This document shows, piece by piece, positions 60,953 through 64,000 of a stretch of 64,000 bases of DNA. The position numbers and the translations under genes are program-made. The DNA is from Metellina segmentata. Lineage: Eukaryota > Arthropoda > Arachnida > Araneae > Tetragnathidae. Within the stretch, counting starts at the first letter, position 1, and the number at the start of each line of letters is the position of its first letter. The stretch spans positions 38,598,437-38,662,436 of the forward strand of contig OX375873.1 in assembly GCA_947359465.1 (NCBI GenBank), written 5' to 3'. Below the pieces are notes generated by a model that searched no databases, was not told the origin of the DNA, and worked only from the letters and a program-made list of their open reading frames with translations.

Positions 60953-61200
60953 GACCTTCTAATGAAATAGACAGAGTATGTGGTCTTTGTCGTAAGATCT
61001 TAAAGTATTGTCCATGGGAGTTTGGGAATCAACTTAGGCCGACTGGCTATCAAAGTTCAAACTACTGATTGTAATCACACTGAATATTACCTTTGACCAA
61101 TCAATAATTTGTCTCACATTAAGATTCGTGATTTTCCCCACAAACTCGTGACGGATCTTCGAACCAAGAGACAGAAATGACATGAGGATTTACTAGTACG
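60953..61200. repeat. MITE copy, second member
   Basis: It starts GTCGACCTTCTAATGAAATAGACAGAG and shares the internal order of the copy at 62568. The right end is decayed (TACGATGTAAAC). A separate left end alone occurs near 60705-60735. Confidence 0.6.
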
Positions 61201-61337
61201 ATGTAAACTACTTCTAAAAACTTTCTGAAGCGCTATGATAGCATTCATTGCTCCTACTATCACAGCTTCACTGTTCCTTTCACACATCCTCTAAACCTAT
61301 AAACATTATATATCCCTGATATCTACAGCATAGAATA

Positions 61338-61356
61338 ATCTATCTATCTATCTATC

Positions 61357-61422
<66 letters not shown>
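61338..61422. repeat. (TCTA)n and (TA)n microsatellite
   Basis: About five ATCT repeats run into about 55 bases of TA. Confidence 0.95.
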
Positions 61423-61666
<244 letters not shown>

Positions 61667-61762
61667 TCTCTATTTTAAATACTAAGCGGTGAGATGTTTT
61701 GTTCCAAACGGGTGAAAAAGGGAGATGCACCATGTTTACAATAAAGTTCTTTCACCTTTCAG

Positions 61763-62025
61763 ATGTCACGAGTGCTTCCCTCGAAGGGTGTCTGGTATCT
61801 GTCAAGTAACGTGTAAGATTCCGATTGGTTTCGGAGTGTCACATGACCGTAATCCCCGTCTGGGTTTGGGGCTAGCAACAGAAGAAAGGCACACTTGTAA
61901 TGATATTGTCTTGCTGACATAACGTATGATTCTGTTCCTGTCGATTTGGGCGTTGGCTCGATCTTCATTATACATATTCATCCTGATGATGTTGAAAATA
62001 GTGATTATGTGTTTTATAGAATAAA
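61763..62025 (+). CDS. possible last exon of the Ig gene
   Basis: A good acceptor (TTCTTTCACCTTTCAG) ends at 61762. In phase 1 the reading gives 15 residues (DVTSASLEGCLVSVK) and TAA at 61807-61809. AATAAA occurs at about 62021-62026. If real, the product would be signal peptide plus one Ig domain plus a short tail, about 144 aa and secreted. No domain supports this exon, only splice site, phase and polyadenylation signal. Confidence 0.22.
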
Positions 62026-62087
62026 TTAATTTATTAAAGAGAATGAAAATATTATTGGAACGACTGCTATAGCACCATATATATATA

Positions 62088-62420
62088 TAAAGGATGTGTG
62101 TATATTCTTTATACAAATCTACACCGTTTGACCAATCCACGCCTAATTTTGCACAGTTATACTTAAGAACACTGCGGAAAACATAGGCTATTTATTTCCC
62201 GACTTCAGACCAATCTGTAGCGGAGAAAATTGTCACACAGTCTAAAACTGCCCCTCGAAGCAACAATTTTAAAATCTAAATTTTGTTTCTTTTTGCAATA
62301 AATGGACATGGACAAGGAAACACGTTCTACGGGGTTTGTGTATTTGAGTTAACAGGGAAATATCTCGGGCACATTTTAGCTGTCGCGTTCATATTTGAAA
62401 CACGAGCTATTCAGTTAGTC
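62088..62420 (+). mobile_element. Helitron-like non-autonomous element
   Basis: It starts AAAGGATGTGTGTATATTC and shares its inner block GCAATAAATGGACATGGACA, AAGGAAACACGTTCTAC and AGGGAAATATC with the inverted copy at 21.1-21.5 kb. It ends near TTTGAAACACGAGCTATTCAG, where the GC-rich terminus has decayed. Confidence 0.55.
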
Positions 62421-62567
62421 AAAATAAATCAAAATTCAGTTATAAATTCAGAGTTCATTTGGAACTATTCGTTTCAAACTGATGGCCTTCATTCAAAAAC
62501 AAGGCAGTACAGGACATTCAAAATGATCACCACCGTCTATTGCAGGTCCAAACCTATGGAAGTCATC

Positions 62568-62842
62568 GACTTTCTAATTAAATAGACAGAGCATGTGGGG
62601 AATCTCTGTCGTAAGATTTCAAGGGAAAGTCACGTGGATTTACGATTGACTTGAGCCGGTTTGCTATCAAAGTGCTTGGCTAGTGTTTTTAATTACGCTG
62701 TATGATCACATTAACTAATCAATAATTCGTGTCACATAAAGATACGTGCTTTTTCCCACAACTCCGTGGCACAACCGAGCGACCGGATGAATTATTATGA
62801 AGCTGAGCTCTCATACTCCGTCTATTCCGTTAGAAGGTCGAT
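62568..62842. mobile_element. MITE, best-preserved member
   Basis: The inverted ends are CATCGACTTTCTAATTAAAT on the left and, inverted, CATCGACCTTCTAACGGAAT on the right, both followed by AGACRGAG. The length is about 275 bp with no coding. Relatives are at 46200 and 60953. The target duplication is not clear. Confidence 0.7.
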
Positions 62843-62939
62843 GTAAAATTCACTAATGATCTTAACACAGGCTCTCGCGATTTTACGCAAATGAAGATCA
62901 GTCAGCAATTAGTCACAGCTCAATTCAAGAGGTTCAGAA

Positions 62940-63580
62940 AACTGCAAAGACCCTTCTCACTTTACTTATTACAAAAATAACTTACAATATATAAGTAGTA
63001 GCAACGGATCTCAACCATGAAGAACTTTTGGTATAGGCACTGTCTTTTCCAATTTGATACAGAGTGAATCGAATTATTCTAATGATCTCGTAAAATTCTA
63101 AGTTAATCGAAGATTTTTTTTTTCGTCTAGTAACATTTATGTTAAAGCATAAAACGGAATTAAAATAATGTAGTCATCTGAAAAAGGTGCAAACAATAAT
63201 GTAAATACCATACTAATGCAATTAATACCTATACCCGATACCTGAAAAGCTAATTTACGAGAGCTAAATTTGAACCAACTTTTAGGATACCTAAAAGTGT
63301 CTTTTGCTGTTGGAAGCTGCATAAAAAACTACAAATACTCAGGTGTAAAAATATTATCGTATTCCTATAACTAGGAAACACCAGATCAAATTCATGCATT
63401 TAAGTAAATTGAATATATTACTAGTATAATGGGAGAGAGTACTAGTATAATAACAGAGAAAAATCATTAAGATTTGATTAAAGTTAATATGCTTTTGAAA
63501 TTAAGAAATAACTTTTTCTTGTATATACTTATTGTGATTTATTGAGGTGATTCACAACACTTGTAGAGCAAACACCTTGA
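62940..63580. other. no gene seen
   Basis: A short block at 62975-63040 (AAAAATAACTTACAATATATAAGTAG, TGAAGAACTTTTGGTATAG) is a distant relative of the duplicated-segment blocks at 58390-58470. Otherwise AT-rich. Confidence 0.45.
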
Positions 63581-63581
63581 G

Positions 63582-63810
63582 TTAACCCTCTATGCGACAC
63601 GTAATTTCTGAGTGGTATAGTGTCACTTTTTCCCTTATAACATACGTAATCCTTACAATATTCACCATACAACCATCCACATAACCACATCTGTTAAGGA
63701 AAGAAGCGTATCAGAGATTCGATTGGTTTTAACTGGTTATAAGTGATGCAGAAAAAACTACAGGTTGCAGAACAAATGGATGTATACCTGTGAACCCCTC
63801 AGACGGTTAA
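63582..63810. mobile_element. TTAA-bordered small MITE
   Basis: TTAA at 63582-63585 followed by CCCTCTATGCGAC, and GGGGTTC-type inverted sequence ending CAGACGGTTAA at 63810, bracket 221 bp. Ends CC(C/G)TCT next to TTAA resemble piggyBac-type MITEs. The similarity of the ends is short, so confidence is limited. Confidence 0.4.
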
Positions 63811-64000
63811 CCATACCAATCTGAAAGTTTTTAAACTATTATCAGATTCCAAAATTCATCATTTTTTTTGTGTTTCTTTCTATTACGATATGTGTTCACT
63901 TATTCCTACAACATAAACCCAACAGCAAAGTCGTGTAGAGGGATAGGGCAACAGGGGGTCATATCATATTCATCTTTTTGTAAAAGTGCCCTTTTTCATT

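Overview
This is an AT-rich, repeat-rich piece of an animal nuclear genome, most likely from an arthropod and probably an arachnid such as a spider. The inference rests on large introns, phase-1 Kunitz and immunoglobulin (Ig) exons, abundant tRNA-derived SINEs and many Tc1/mariner-type DNA transposons. There are no operons, bacterial genes or CRISPR arrays. Species assignment from sequence alone is tentative.

Two host genes can be assembled on the + strand, both from exons too short to stand out as long ORFs. (1) A secreted two-domain Kunitz protein gene runs from about 28.1 to 46.2 kb. It has a TATA box and putative non-coding leader exon (28.1 kb), a signal-peptide exon (32012-32066), Kunitz exon 1 (37421-37639), Kunitz exon 2 (43823-44080) and a tiny terminal exon with AATAAA (45988-46156). 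All coding junctions are phase 1 and the predicted product is 184 aa. (2) A probable secreted single-Ig-domain gene runs from about 51.4 to 62 kb. It has a signal-peptide exon (51442-51563), an Ig-like exon (59537-59842, phase 1-1) and a possible short last exon (61763). A broken paralogue of the Ig exon lies at 12360-13125, inside a duplicated segment.

Region by region: 0-8.7 kb holds a Tc1 relic and a 4.17-kb element with terminal inverted repeats (TIRs) and a 4-bp target-site duplication (TSD), carrying a decayed Sola-like transposase candidate. 8.7-10.2 kb is an almost intact Tc1 transposon. 10.2-13.5 kb holds SINEs and the older Ig-exon duplicon with nested insertions. 15-21 kb has a dead hAT transposase, a hAT-like element and several SINEs with TSDs. 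21-28 kb has Helitron-like and foldback elements and a LINE RNase H fragment split by a retroposed insertion. 28-46 kb is the Kunitz gene, whose introns carry a palindromic 43-bp repeat family, minisatellites, SINEs and Tc1 relics. 46-64 kb is the Ig gene neighbourhood, with Helitron-like, Tigger-like, Tc1, Harbinger-like and mariner-like non-autonomous elements and long (TA)n tracts.

Most DNA here is mobile-element debris. Nested insertions give a readable relative chronology, especially in the two Ig-exon copies. The structures most likely to be undescribed are the TTAA-bordered elements built of a 43-bp unit centred on a 16-bp palindrome in the Kunitz gene introns, and the split signal-plus-Ig gene.
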